Assembly: GCF_012569925.1 (NCBI RefSeq)
Contig: NZ_CP046204.1
Location: 290,721-354,720 of the forward strand
From: Enterobacteriaceae endosymbiont of Donacia cinerea
GTDB taxonomy: Bacteria > Pseudomonadota > Gammaproteobacteria > Enterobacterales > Enterobacteriaceae
Length of the DNA stretch: 64,000 bases
Direction of reading: 5' to 3'
A program made the position numbers and the translations under genes. Below the pieces are notes generated by a model. The model did no database searches. It was not told where the DNA came from and saw nothing but the letters and a program-made list of their open reading frames with translations. The first letter of the stretch is position 1. The number at the start of each line of letters is the position of its first letter. Below, in pieces: positions 1-7,926 of the stretch.

Positions 1-1098
1 ATGATCACCTTTATCATAATTTTTTGAAAATTCTAACCAAGGATTAATTGTACATTGTTTAATACCTAAAGAAATTCTTCTTCTTTCTTCATCAATATCT
101 AAAACCATAACTTCAACTTTATCATTAACATTTACTATTTTTGTAGGATGTATATTTTTATTTGTCCAATCCATCTCTGATACATGAACTAATCCTTCTA
201 CTCCTTCTTCAATTTCAACAAAACAACCATAATCTGTTAAATTTGTTACTCTTCCTAATAATTTACTATTTTCAGGATAACGTGTTGATATAGACTTCCA
301 AGGATCTTCTCCTAATTGTTTTAATCCTAATGAAACACGAGTTTTATCTTTATCAAATTTTAATATTTTAATTTTAATTTCTTCACCAATATTAACAATT
401 TCGCTTGGATGTTTAACTCTTTTCCAAGCCATATCTGTAATGTGTAATAATCCATCTACTCCACCTAAATCAACAAAAGCACCATAGTCAGTAAGATTTT
501 TAACTAATCCTTTAATTTCCATCCCTTCATATATAGTATTAAGTAAATGATTTCTTTCTGCACTATTTTCTAATTCAATAACAGCTTTTCTAGATACAAC
601 AACATTATTTCTTTTTTTATCTAATTTTATAACTTTAAAATCTAATTCTTTACCTTCTAAATGAGAAGTATCTCTAATTGGTCTAATATCTACCAAAGAT
701 CCGGGTAAAAAAGCTCTAATACTATTAAGTTCTACGGTAAAACCTCCTTTTACTTTACCAGTAATAATTCCTTTAATATTATTATTATTTAGATTAGCTT
801 TTTCTAAAATTAACCAAGATTCATGTCTTTTAGCTTTTTCTCTAGATAAAATAGTTTCACCAAATCCATCTTCTATTGAATCTAATGATACATCTACAAT
901 ATCTCCTACTTTAATTTCAATATTTCCTTGAGAATTTTTAAACTGTGAAATAGGAATACAAGATTCTGATTTTAATCCAGCATCTACTAAAACAATATCT
1001 TTTTCAATAGAAATAATAATTCCGGAAATTATGGATCCTAAATTAATAATTTTATTTTTTAATGATTTTTCAAATAACTCTGCAAAACATTCATTCAT
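1..1098 (-). CDS. rpsA: 30S ribosomal protein S1 (partial, 3' end beyond window)
   Basis: The frame is open from an ATG at 1098 to the window edge, giving 366 residues of a protein that is about 557 residues in E. coli. It starts [13 protein letters not shown], followed by [11 protein letters not shown] as in S1, and repeated S1/OB-fold domains follow; the visible part ends near PWLEFS in the fourth repeat. S1 binds mRNA on the 30S subunit and helps initiation on structured or weak ribosome-binding sites. There is no Shine-Dalgarno just upstream of the ATG, as is typical for rpsA, whose leader is read through RNA structure. Upstream lies aroA; cmk, which sits between them in E. coli, is gone. 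Confidence 0.95.
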   Translation of the reverse strand, partial: MNECFAELFEKSLKNKIINLGSIISGIIISIEKDIVLVDAGLKSESCIPISQFKNSQGNIEIKVGDIVDVSLDSIEDGFGETILSREKAKRHESWLILEKANLNNNNIKGIITGKVKGGFTVELNSIRAFLPGSLVDIRPIRDTSHLEGKELDFKVIKLDKKRNNVVVSRKAVIELENSAERNHLLNTIYEGMEIKGLVKNLTDYGAFVDLGGVDGLLHITDMAWKRVKHPSEIVNIGEEIKIKILKFDKDKTRVSLGLKQLGEDPWKSISTRYPENSKLLGRVTNLTDYGCFVEIEEGVEGLVHVSEMDWTNKNIHPTKIVNVNDKVEVMVLDIDEERRRISLGIKQCTINPWLEFSKNYDKGDH

Positions 1099-1167
1099 AT
1101 TAGTAACTTTGAAATATTTTATAATAAATATCCACTTAAATCATATTAAGTATTATTTTTTAAAAAA

Positions 1168-1188
1168 CTCATATATTCCTTTTATGAG
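1168..1188 (-). promoter_or_regulatory. Hairpin with GGA in the loop in the rpsA leader
   Basis: On the minus strand a 6-bp stem CTCATA/TATGAG encloses a 9-nt loop AAAGGAATA, 70 nt upstream of the rpsA ATG. The E. coli rpsA leader is known to fold into hairpins with GGA in apical loops that replace a normal ribosome-binding site and allow repression by S1. Position and loop content fit that design. The stem is short and the rest of the leader was not folded, so this is a candidate. Confidence 0.4.
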
Positions 1189-1355
1189 AGAAATTTAAAT
1201 ATAATATTATATTATATTGAATATAAATATTCATATAAAATTAACATTAATAAAAATTTTCTGCAACTATATAATATATATATCGTCAATCTATTTAATT
1301 CTATTTTTTAAAAAATAAAATTTTTTAATTATTAAAATAAATAATTATAACTGAT

Positions 1356-2648
1356 TTAATTATAAATACTAATTTTTTCAAATTCTTTAAAAAAATTTGG
1401 ATATGTTTTACTAGTACAATTAGGATTAATAATATTTACTGAGTTATTAGATAATGATAATAATGAAAAACACATAGCTATACGATGATCGTTATATGTT
1501 TCAATTATAACTTCTTTTATATATTTAGGAGGAGAAATAATAATATAATCATAACCAGTAATAATTTTTGCACCAGTTTTTTTTAATTCATTAGACATTG
1601 CTTTTAAACGATCAGTTTCTTTAACTCTCCAATTATATATATTTTTTATAGTTGTAATTCCTTTTGCAAATAAACTAGTAACGGCTAGAGTCATAGCTAC
1701 ATCTGGGATATCATTTAAATCCATATTTACTGATTTTAAAGTATTCTTTGTACAACTAATATAATTTTTACCATAATTTATTATCGCCCCCATTTTCTGT
1801 AAAATATTAACATATTTAACATCACCTTGAATACTATTTTTATTTATATTCTTTAATTTTACTGTACCTCCTTTAATTGCTGCAGCAGATAAAAAATATG
1901 ATGCAGAAGATGCATCTCCTTCTATAATATATTCTCCAGGAGAAATATAATTTTGTTGTCCAGAAATTTTAAATTGCTGATAATTATAATTATCTACATG
2001 AATACCGAAAATTTTCATTAATTTAATAGTTATATCAATATATGGTTTTGATACTAAATTATTTGTAATATTAATTAAGGTATTTTTTTTTATTAAAGGA
2101 CTTATCATTAGTAATGATGTTAAAAATTGACTAGAAATAGAACCTTCTATTTTAAGAAAATTAGTACCTTGAAAACCTCCTTTTATATGGATAGGAGGAA
2201 AATTTTTTTTTTCTAAATATTTTATAATAGCTCCACCATTTTTTAATGAATCTACAAGATGTTTTATCGGTCTTTCTTTCATTCTTGGTTCACCAGTTAA
2301 AATAATATCACATTTATTACTTAATGATAATATAGCTGTTAGTGGTCTGATCACTGTTCCTGCATTTCCAAGAAATAATTTTAATTTTTTTTTAGGTTTA
2401 AAAATTCCATTATTTCCTATAATTAAACATTCTTTTTTATTTTTTGATAAAATAAATTTAGTATTTAATTTTTTTAATGCATTTAACATATGATTAATAT
2501 CATCACTATCAAGTAAATTTATTACTTTAGTATTACCTTTAGCTAAAGCTGATAATAAAAGTACTCTATTAGAAATACTTTTAGATCCAGGTAAAAATAT
2601 AGAACCTTGAATTTTATGAATAGGTTTTATGGTTAAAATATTTTTCAT
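1356..2648 (-). CDS. aroA: 3-phosphoshikimate 1-carboxyvinyltransferase (EPSP synthase)
   Basis: 430 residues, against 427 in E. coli. It transfers enolpyruvyl from PEP to shikimate 3-phosphate, the sixth shikimate-pathway step, in the cytoplasm. Visible motifs are the N-terminal KSISNR with the substrate-binding lysine, GNAGTVIRPL, ETDRLKAM and NDHRIAMCF near the C-terminus. The stretch GNAGTAMRP of E. coli reads GNAGTVIRP here. It lies 48 bp downstream of serC on the same strand, as in the E. coli serC-aroA operon. With aroB and aroK in this window it supports chorismate production. Confidence 0.97.
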   Translation of the reverse strand: MKNILTIKPIHKIQGSIFLPGSKSISNRVLLLSALAKGNTKVINLLDSDDINHMLNALKKLNTKFILSKNKKECLIIGNNGIFKPKKKLKLFLGNAGTVIRPLTAILSLSNKCDIILTGEPRMKERPIKHLVDSLKNGGAIIKYLEKKNFPPIHIKGGFQGTNFLKIEGSISSQFLTSLLMISPLIKKNTLINITNNLVSKPYIDITIKLMKIFGIHVDNYNYQQFKISGQQNYISPGEYIIEGDASSASYFLSAAAIKGGTVKLKNINKNSIQGDVKYVNILQKMGAIINYGKNYISCTKNTLKSVNMDLNDIPDVAMTLAVTSLFAKGITTIKNIYNWRVKETDRLKAMSNELKKTGAKIITGYDYIIISPPKYIKEVIIETYNDHRIAMCFSLLSLSNNSVNIINPNCTSKTYPNFFKEFEKISIYN

Positions 2649-2696
2649 ATATATATTATTTCTTATTTTTATTAAATTTTAAAATAATCATATCAT

Positions 2697-3791
2697 TTAT
2701 GCATATATTTTTTCAAAATCATTCATAAAATTTATTAATTTTTTAACACCTTCTATAGGCATTGCATTATATATAGAAGCTCTTATACCTCCTATAATTT
2801 TATGACCTTTAAGATAAAATAATCCATTTTCTTGTGATTTTTGTAAAAATAAATTTTCTTTTTCTGGATTTTTTAAATGAAAAACAACATTTGTTATAGA
2901 TCTATTACAATGTTTAATTTTATTTATATAAAATTCACTTTTATCTATAGTAGAATAGAGTAATTCTGCTTTTTTTTTATTTATTTTACTAATATATTTA
3001 ACACCCCCTTTTTTTTTTAACCATTTTAAAACTAATCCTGATAAATATAAAGAAAAAGTAGGAGGAGTATTAAACATTGAATTATGTTTAAATATAACTG
3101 TATAATCTAATACTGAAGGTATTTCTTTTCTTTTTTTATTTTTATTTAAAATTAAATCTTTTTTTATAATTAAAATAGTTAATCCTGCTGGACCAATATT
3201 TTTTTGTGCACTTGCATATATCATTCCATAATCTTTAATATTAATTTCTTTTGCAAGAATAGAAGATGATAAATCTGCAATAATAGTTTTATTGTTGAAT
3301 ATAGGTTTTTCATTTATTGCAATACCTTCTATTGTTTCATTAGGACAATAATGTATATATTTTGAATTATTATTTAATTTCCAATATTGCATTTTTTGAA
3401 TATAATATATTCCATTTTTTTTTTTTACTGGATTAATAATATTGGGTTTACAATATTTTGTAGCTTCTTCTATTGCTTTATAAGACCAGTGACCAATATT
3501 TGCATAATCGGCTGTTTCATTATAATATAATAAATTCATTGGTATAGCTGAAAATTGTGTTCTAGCTCCTCCTTGACAAAATAATATTGTATACTGTGAT
3601 GGAATATTAATTAATTCACGTAAATCTTTTTTTATATTTTCAATTAAATTTATAAAATCATCACTACGATGACTAATTTCCATAACAGAAACATTTAAAT
3701 TATTCCAATTTATTAACTCATTTTGTGCTTTTTTTAAAACTTCATGAGGTAATGAAGCAGGACCAGGACTAAAATTAAATATATTTTGCAT
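2697..3791 (-). CDS. serC: Phosphoserine aminotransferase
   Basis: 364 residues, full length for the family (E. coli 362). A PLP enzyme converting 3-phosphohydroxypyruvate and glutamate to phosphoserine; it also works in the DXP-dependent PLP pathway. It starts with the typical FNFSPGPASLP, and the PLP-binding lysine is in ASAQKNIGPAG. Other family blocks are SHRSDDF, GGARTQF and GGIRASIYNA near the end. First gene of a serC-aroA pair. It starts 42 bp beyond the rodA stop codon and could be read with rodA. Confidence 0.97.
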   Translation of the reverse strand: MQNIFNFSPGPASLPHEVLKKAQNELINWNNLNVSVMEISHRSDDFINLIENIKKDLRELINIPSQYTILFCQGGARTQFSAIPMNLLYYNETADYANIGHWSYKAIEEATKYCKPNIINPVKKKNGIYYIQKMQYWKLNNNSKYIHYCPNETIEGIAINEKPIFNNKTIIADLSSSILAKEINIKDYGMIYASAQKNIGPAGLTILIIKKDLILNKNKKRKEIPSVLDYTVIFKHNSMFNTPPTFSLYLSGLVLKWLKKKGGVKYISKINKKKAELLYSTIDKSEFYINKIKHCNRSITNVVFHLKNPEKENLFLQKSQENGLFYLKGHKIIGGIRASIYNAMPIEGVKKLINFMNDFEKIYA

Positions 3792-3833
3792 GATTATATA
3801 ATCCTAAAAAATTGAAGTTAAAATATAATAGTT

Positions 3834-4940
3834 TTATTTCAATTGTGTATTGTTAGTATACATAGACATTATAATACCAAAATTGGTCATAATAACTACA
3901 AGAGATGTTCCACCATAACTAATTAATGGTAACGGGATTCCAACAATAGGTAATAAACCACTTACCATACTCATATTAATAAATGTACATAGAAAAAATA
4001 CTGATATTATACCTCCAATTATTATTTTATTAAAAAGAGCATGACATTCTAATGATAGAAATAAACTTCTTCCTATTAATAATATATATAAAATAATTAA
4101 TAATAATACTCCTACAAAACCAAATTCTTCGGCAAATACAGAAAATATAAAATCAGTATGTTTTTCTGGTAAAAAATTTAATTGTGATTGCGTTCCATGT
4201 AGCCATCCTTTACCAAATAAACCTCCAGACCCGATTGCTGTTTTAGACTGAAAAATATGATATCCTTTACCTAATAAATCATAATGAGTTTTTAATAACA
4301 TTAACATTCTTTCTCTTTGATAATCATGTAATAAAAAAACCCATGCAAAAGGAAGAAACATTATAAATAAGATAATACTATTCAAAATTTTTTTCCAAGA
4401 TAGTCCTGCTAAAAATAGGATAATAGAACCAGATAAACCAATTAATATAGCAGTACCTAAATCTGGTTGTTTCGCAACTAATATAGTAGGTATTAATATA
4501 AGAATCATTGCTTTTAAGAAGACTTTTGTAGTAATATAATAATTAGCATCATCTATAATACTTGCAACAACTAAAGGAACTGATATTTTAGCTATTTCAG
4601 ATGGTTGAAATTTAAAAAAATTAAGATTTAACCATCTTTTAGCTCCTTTTGTTGTATGACCAGCAAATTCTACAGCAATTAATAAAAAGATAGAAAATAC
4701 ATAAAATAAAAAAGAATATTTTTTATAAATATTTGGAGGAATTTGTACTGCTATCAACATAATTGTAAAACCTATACCAATTTGTATTAATTTATTTTTA
4801 AAAAAAATATGATTTTGTATATCTGTTACACTCCATGTTATAAATAAACTAATTATTAAAATTAATATAATTAATAATAATAAGATTAAATCTATATGTA
4901 ATACAGAATGAATAAAATAATTTAAATTTTTTTTTTTCAT
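3834..4940 (-). CDS. rodA: Rod shape-determining peptidoglycan glycosyltransferase RodA
   Basis: 368 residues, close to E. coli RodA (370). A SEDS-family integral membrane protein that polymerises lipid II during cell elongation. Hydrophobic segments run through the whole length. Visible SEDS signatures are KGAKRWLN, FQPSEIAKI, KQPDLGTAIL, the KHTDFIFSV loop carrying the catalytic aspartate, and PLPLISYGGTS near the end. It directly follows mrdA (gap 23 bp), its partner transpeptidase; the mrdA-mrdB pair is intact. Retention implies a peptidoglycan wall and an elongation machine. Confidence 0.96.
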   Translation of the reverse strand: MKKKNLNYFIHSVLHIDLILLLLIILILIISLFITWSVTDIQNHIFFKNKLIQIGIGFTIMLIAVQIPPNIYKKYSFLFYVFSIFLLIAVEFAGHTTKGAKRWLNLNFFKFQPSEIAKISVPLVVASIIDDANYYITTKVFLKAMILILIPTILVAKQPDLGTAILIGLSGSIILFLAGLSWKKILNSIILFIMFLPFAWVFLLHDYQRERMLMLLKTHYDLLGKGYHIFQSKTAIGSGGLFGKGWLHGTQSQLNFLPEKHTDFIFSVFAEEFGFVGVLLLIILYILLIGRSLFLSLECHALFNKIIIGGIISVFFLCTFINMSMVSGLLPIVGIPLPLISYGGTSLVVIMTNFGIIMSMYTNNTQLK

Positions 4941-4963
4941 AATAAAATCGTATAATTAAATTT

Positions 4964-6838
4964 TTACGTTAAAAATTTTTTTTGGTTAGCAAAAATATAA
5001 TCTAAAATTTTTCTTAAAATATCTCCAATTAATATATTTTTATTACTATTTTCTATAATAATAGTAATAGCTATTTTAGGATCATTAAAGGGAGCAAAAG
5101 CTATTATAAGCTTATGATCTCTTAATTTTTCTTCTATTGTATTTATATTATATTTTTTTTTATTTTTTAAGTTAAAAACTTGTGCAGTTCCAGTTTTTGC
5201 TGCTACATTATAATTTTTTACATTAGAAAAATATTTATATAAAGTACCATTTTTTTTATTTACTACATTAAACATTCCTTTTTTTACTATATTCCAATAT
5301 TGGAAAGGTAAATTTACTATTTTTTTATATTTTGGAAAAGAATAATATTTAAAAATATTGTCTAATTTTTCCATTTTATAAAGATGAAGAGTTTTAGTAA
5401 CACCATTATTAATTAATATAGTTAAGGCGTTATGTATTTGTATAGGAGTAGCGTTCCAATAACTTTGTCCTATCCCAACTGAAATAGTATCTCCTATATA
5501 CCAAGGATTTTCTATATTTTGTAATTTCCATTTTTTTGTAGGCATATTACCTAATTGTTCATTAAAAAGATCTATATTTGTTAATTTCCCATAACCAAAT
5601 TTGTTCATCCATTTATGAATTTTATTAATACCTATATTATAGGCTAATTGATAAAAAAAAGAATCTGATGATTCTTGTAATGCTTTATTAATATTAAGAT
5701 AACCATGTCCATTTTTTTTCCAATCTTTATAAATTTGGTTAAATTTAGGAATTTTCCACCATCCTGGATCAAATAATATTGTATTTTTATTGATTAAATT
5801 TAAATTTAATGCTAACAAAGCTATATATGGCTTAATAGTAGAAGCCGGGGGATAAATACCTTGAATAGCTCTATTTATTAGAGGTTTATTATTATTTTTT
5901 AATAAAAAAATTAATTTTTTTTTTTCATTATTATTAATAAATAAATTAGGATTAAAACTTGGGGTAGAAACCATAGCTAAAATTTCACCATTTCTAGGAT
6001 TACTAATGATAACAACTCCTTTTTTATCTTTCATTAATAAATAAATATATTTTTGTAAATTATAATCAATTGTTAAATAAAGATCACTCCCTGTATATGC
6101 TTCTTTTTTACAAATATTATATTTATAAAAACCTTTATTATCTATAGCTATTTTTTGATAACCAGGAATACCATATATTTTTTTTTGATAATATTTTTCA
6201 ATACCATTCATTCCTATTGATGATTTGTCAGTAAAATTTTTTACAGAATTTTTATTCCTAAAGATAATTTTCTTTTTTATATTATGATAATTAATATATC
6301 CAATTATATGTGCAAATAAACTTCCTTGTGGATAAAAACGTTTTTGATAAATTTTAAGAGATATTTTAGGAAATTTATATTTATTTACTAAAAATTTGGA
6401 TACTTGAATATTATTTAAATCTATTTTTAAAATAATATTTTTTAATGAATTATTTTTTATTCTTTTTTTTATTAAATTTATCAAATTATATTTATCAATT
6501 TTTAAGTTTAATAATTTTTTTAAATTTATAATTTTTGTTAAAAAAGTATCATTATTATTAAGTTTAATTTTAATTTGATAAAAACTTTTATTTTTAGCTA
6601 AGATTATCCCATTTCTATCATAAATTAATCCCCTATTTGGTTTTAAAAAAAAAAAACTAGAATAATTTTTTTCAGATTGTAATTTATATGCTTTATAAGA
6701 TTTTATTTGTAAATAATATAAATTATATATTAGAATAGACAGTAATATTAAAGATACTTTAATTAAAAATTTTATCCTTTGTAAAAAAATTTTTAATGTT
6801 ATTGTATAATTTTGTAAAAAATTATATTTTATACTCAT
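4964..6838 (-). CDS. mrdA: Penicillin-binding protein 2 (elongation transpeptidase)
   Basis: 624 residues from the ATG at 6838 (E. coli 633). That start gives MSIKYNFLQNYT, matching the E. coli N-terminus; an in-frame TTG lies 27 nt upstream but aligns less well. A membrane anchor lies at about residues 25-45, then a dimerisation domain with RGLIYDRNG, then the transpeptidase domain. The SxxK nucleophile motif is PPASTIKPY, the SxD motif is ESSDSF, and the third motif is KTGTAQVF. It crosslinks lateral-wall peptidoglycan with RodA. It begins 34 bp past the holA stop; rlmH and rsfS, which lie in between in E. coli, are lost. Confidence 0.95.
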   Translation of the reverse strand: MSIKYNFLQNYTITLKIFLQRIKFLIKVSLILLSILIYNLYYLQIKSYKAYKLQSEKNYSSFFFLKPNRGLIYDRNGIILAKNKSFYQIKIKLNNNDTFLTKIINLKKLLNLKIDKYNLINLIKKRIKNNSLKNIILKIDLNNIQVSKFLVNKYKFPKISLKIYQKRFYPQGSLFAHIIGYINYHNIKKKIIFRNKNSVKNFTDKSSIGMNGIEKYYQKKIYGIPGYQKIAIDNKGFYKYNICKKEAYTGSDLYLTIDYNLQKYIYLLMKDKKGVVIISNPRNGEILAMVSTPSFNPNLFINNNEKKKLIFLLKNNNKPLINRAIQGIYPPASTIKPYIALLALNLNLINKNTILFDPGWWKIPKFNQIYKDWKKNGHGYLNINKALQESSDSFFYQLAYNIGINKIHKWMNKFGYGKLTNIDLFNEQLGNMPTKKWKLQNIENPWYIGDTISVGIGQSYWNATPIQIHNALTILINNGVTKTLHLYKMEKLDNIFKYYSFPKYKKIVNLPFQYWNIVKKGMFNVVNKKNGTLYKYFSNVKNYNVAAKTGTAQVFNLKNKKKYNINTIEEKLRDHKLIIAFAPFNDPKIAITIIIENSNKNILIGDILRKILDYIFANQKKFLT

Positions 6839-6871
6839 TATTATTTTTATACCTATATTATTCAAAATATT

Positions 6872-7864
6872 TTATGAAATTAAAAAAATTAATTTTTCTA
6901 AATCAATCCAAAAATATTTTTCTGTATAATCATTTATTATAAAACTTTTCATGTTTATTTCAATTTCTAATAATAATTTAAATATTAAATATAATTTTTT
7001 ATTATTTATTTTCTTTAATATTTGTTTATAAAAATATTCTTTAGATAAAGGTATTAGAAATTTTTTTAAAATTATATTTAAAGGATATTTTTTTAAATTT
7101 CTATATATTTTAAAAATTAAAAAAATAGTTTTTTGTAATTTATTAAAAACTAAAAAAATATTTTGTTTGTTATTTTTCATTTGTTTAATAATTTCAAAAC
7201 TATTTTTTACATTACCTAATAAAATAGAATTAATTAAATTATTATCTTTTATATAAGAAATATTACTTAAATAGTTTTGGTTTTTATCATGTATATAAAT
7301 ATCTTCTATAATTTGATTTAATAACATTAAATTTTTTGAATATAAATTTTTTAAAAAACTACAATTTTTTTTATTTATAATTAAATTTAATTTTTTAAAA
7401 CGATAATAAATCCAATTAGTTAGTTGTTTATTATTTAATTTATTAAATTTTAAAAATATTAAATATTTATTATTTATAAAATTTTTTATAATTTTTTCTG
7501 TATATAAATTGAAATAATCATGAATTTCTAAAATTAGAATATTATTGATATTTATATAATAAATTAAATTAATAATATTATTTTTAAATTTAAAGAAAAT
7601 TTTTTTATTTAAACAAATTAAATGTATTATTTGTTTTTTATAAAAAAAATCAGTTATAATAAATTTAGAAAAAATATCATCCCAGATAGTATCATTATCA
7701 ATGATAATTATCTTATTTTTAAGATAACCTAATTTTATTAATTTTTTAAATAACAGATTTATACTTTTTTTAATAAAAAAAATTTCATCTCCTGTGAGAA
7801 TATAACAAAAATATTTTTTGTTATAAATATTTTTATTAAAATTATTTAATAATATTTTATTCAT
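6872..7864 (-). CDS. holA: DNA polymerase III delta subunit
   Basis: 330 residues (E. coli 343). Delta opens the beta sliding clamp as part of the clamp loader. The sequence is very divergent, rich in Asn, Ile and Lys, and is identified mainly by position next to leuS and mrdA. Supporting blocks are YILTGDEIFFIKKS near the N-terminus (E. coli YLLLGNDPLLLQES), the DNDTIWDDIFS segment, NSILLGNVKNSFEIIKQM and the C-terminal YFWIDLEKLIFLI. lptE and nadD, the usual neighbours, are missing. It would act with the truncated DnaX in this window. Confidence 0.82.
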   Translation of the reverse strand: MNKILLNNFNKNIYNKKYFCYILTGDEIFFIKKSINLLFKKLIKLGYLKNKIIIIDNDTIWDDIFSKFIITDFFYKKQIIHLICLNKKIFFKFKNNIINLIYYININNILILEIHDYFNLYTEKIIKNFINNKYLIFLKFNKLNNKQLTNWIYYRFKKLNLIINKKNCSFLKNLYSKNLMLLNQIIEDIYIHDKNQNYLSNISYIKDNNLINSILLGNVKNSFEIIKQMKNNKQNIFLVFNKLQKTIFLIFKIYRNLKKYPLNIILKKFLIPLSKEYFYKQILKKINNKKLYLIFKLLLEIEINMKSFIINDYTEKYFWIDLEKLIFLIS

Positions 7865-7926
7865 TTTTTTATTTAAAATTATTTATTTAAAGAATATTTT
7901 TATTTTATAAACATAAAAAAATATTA

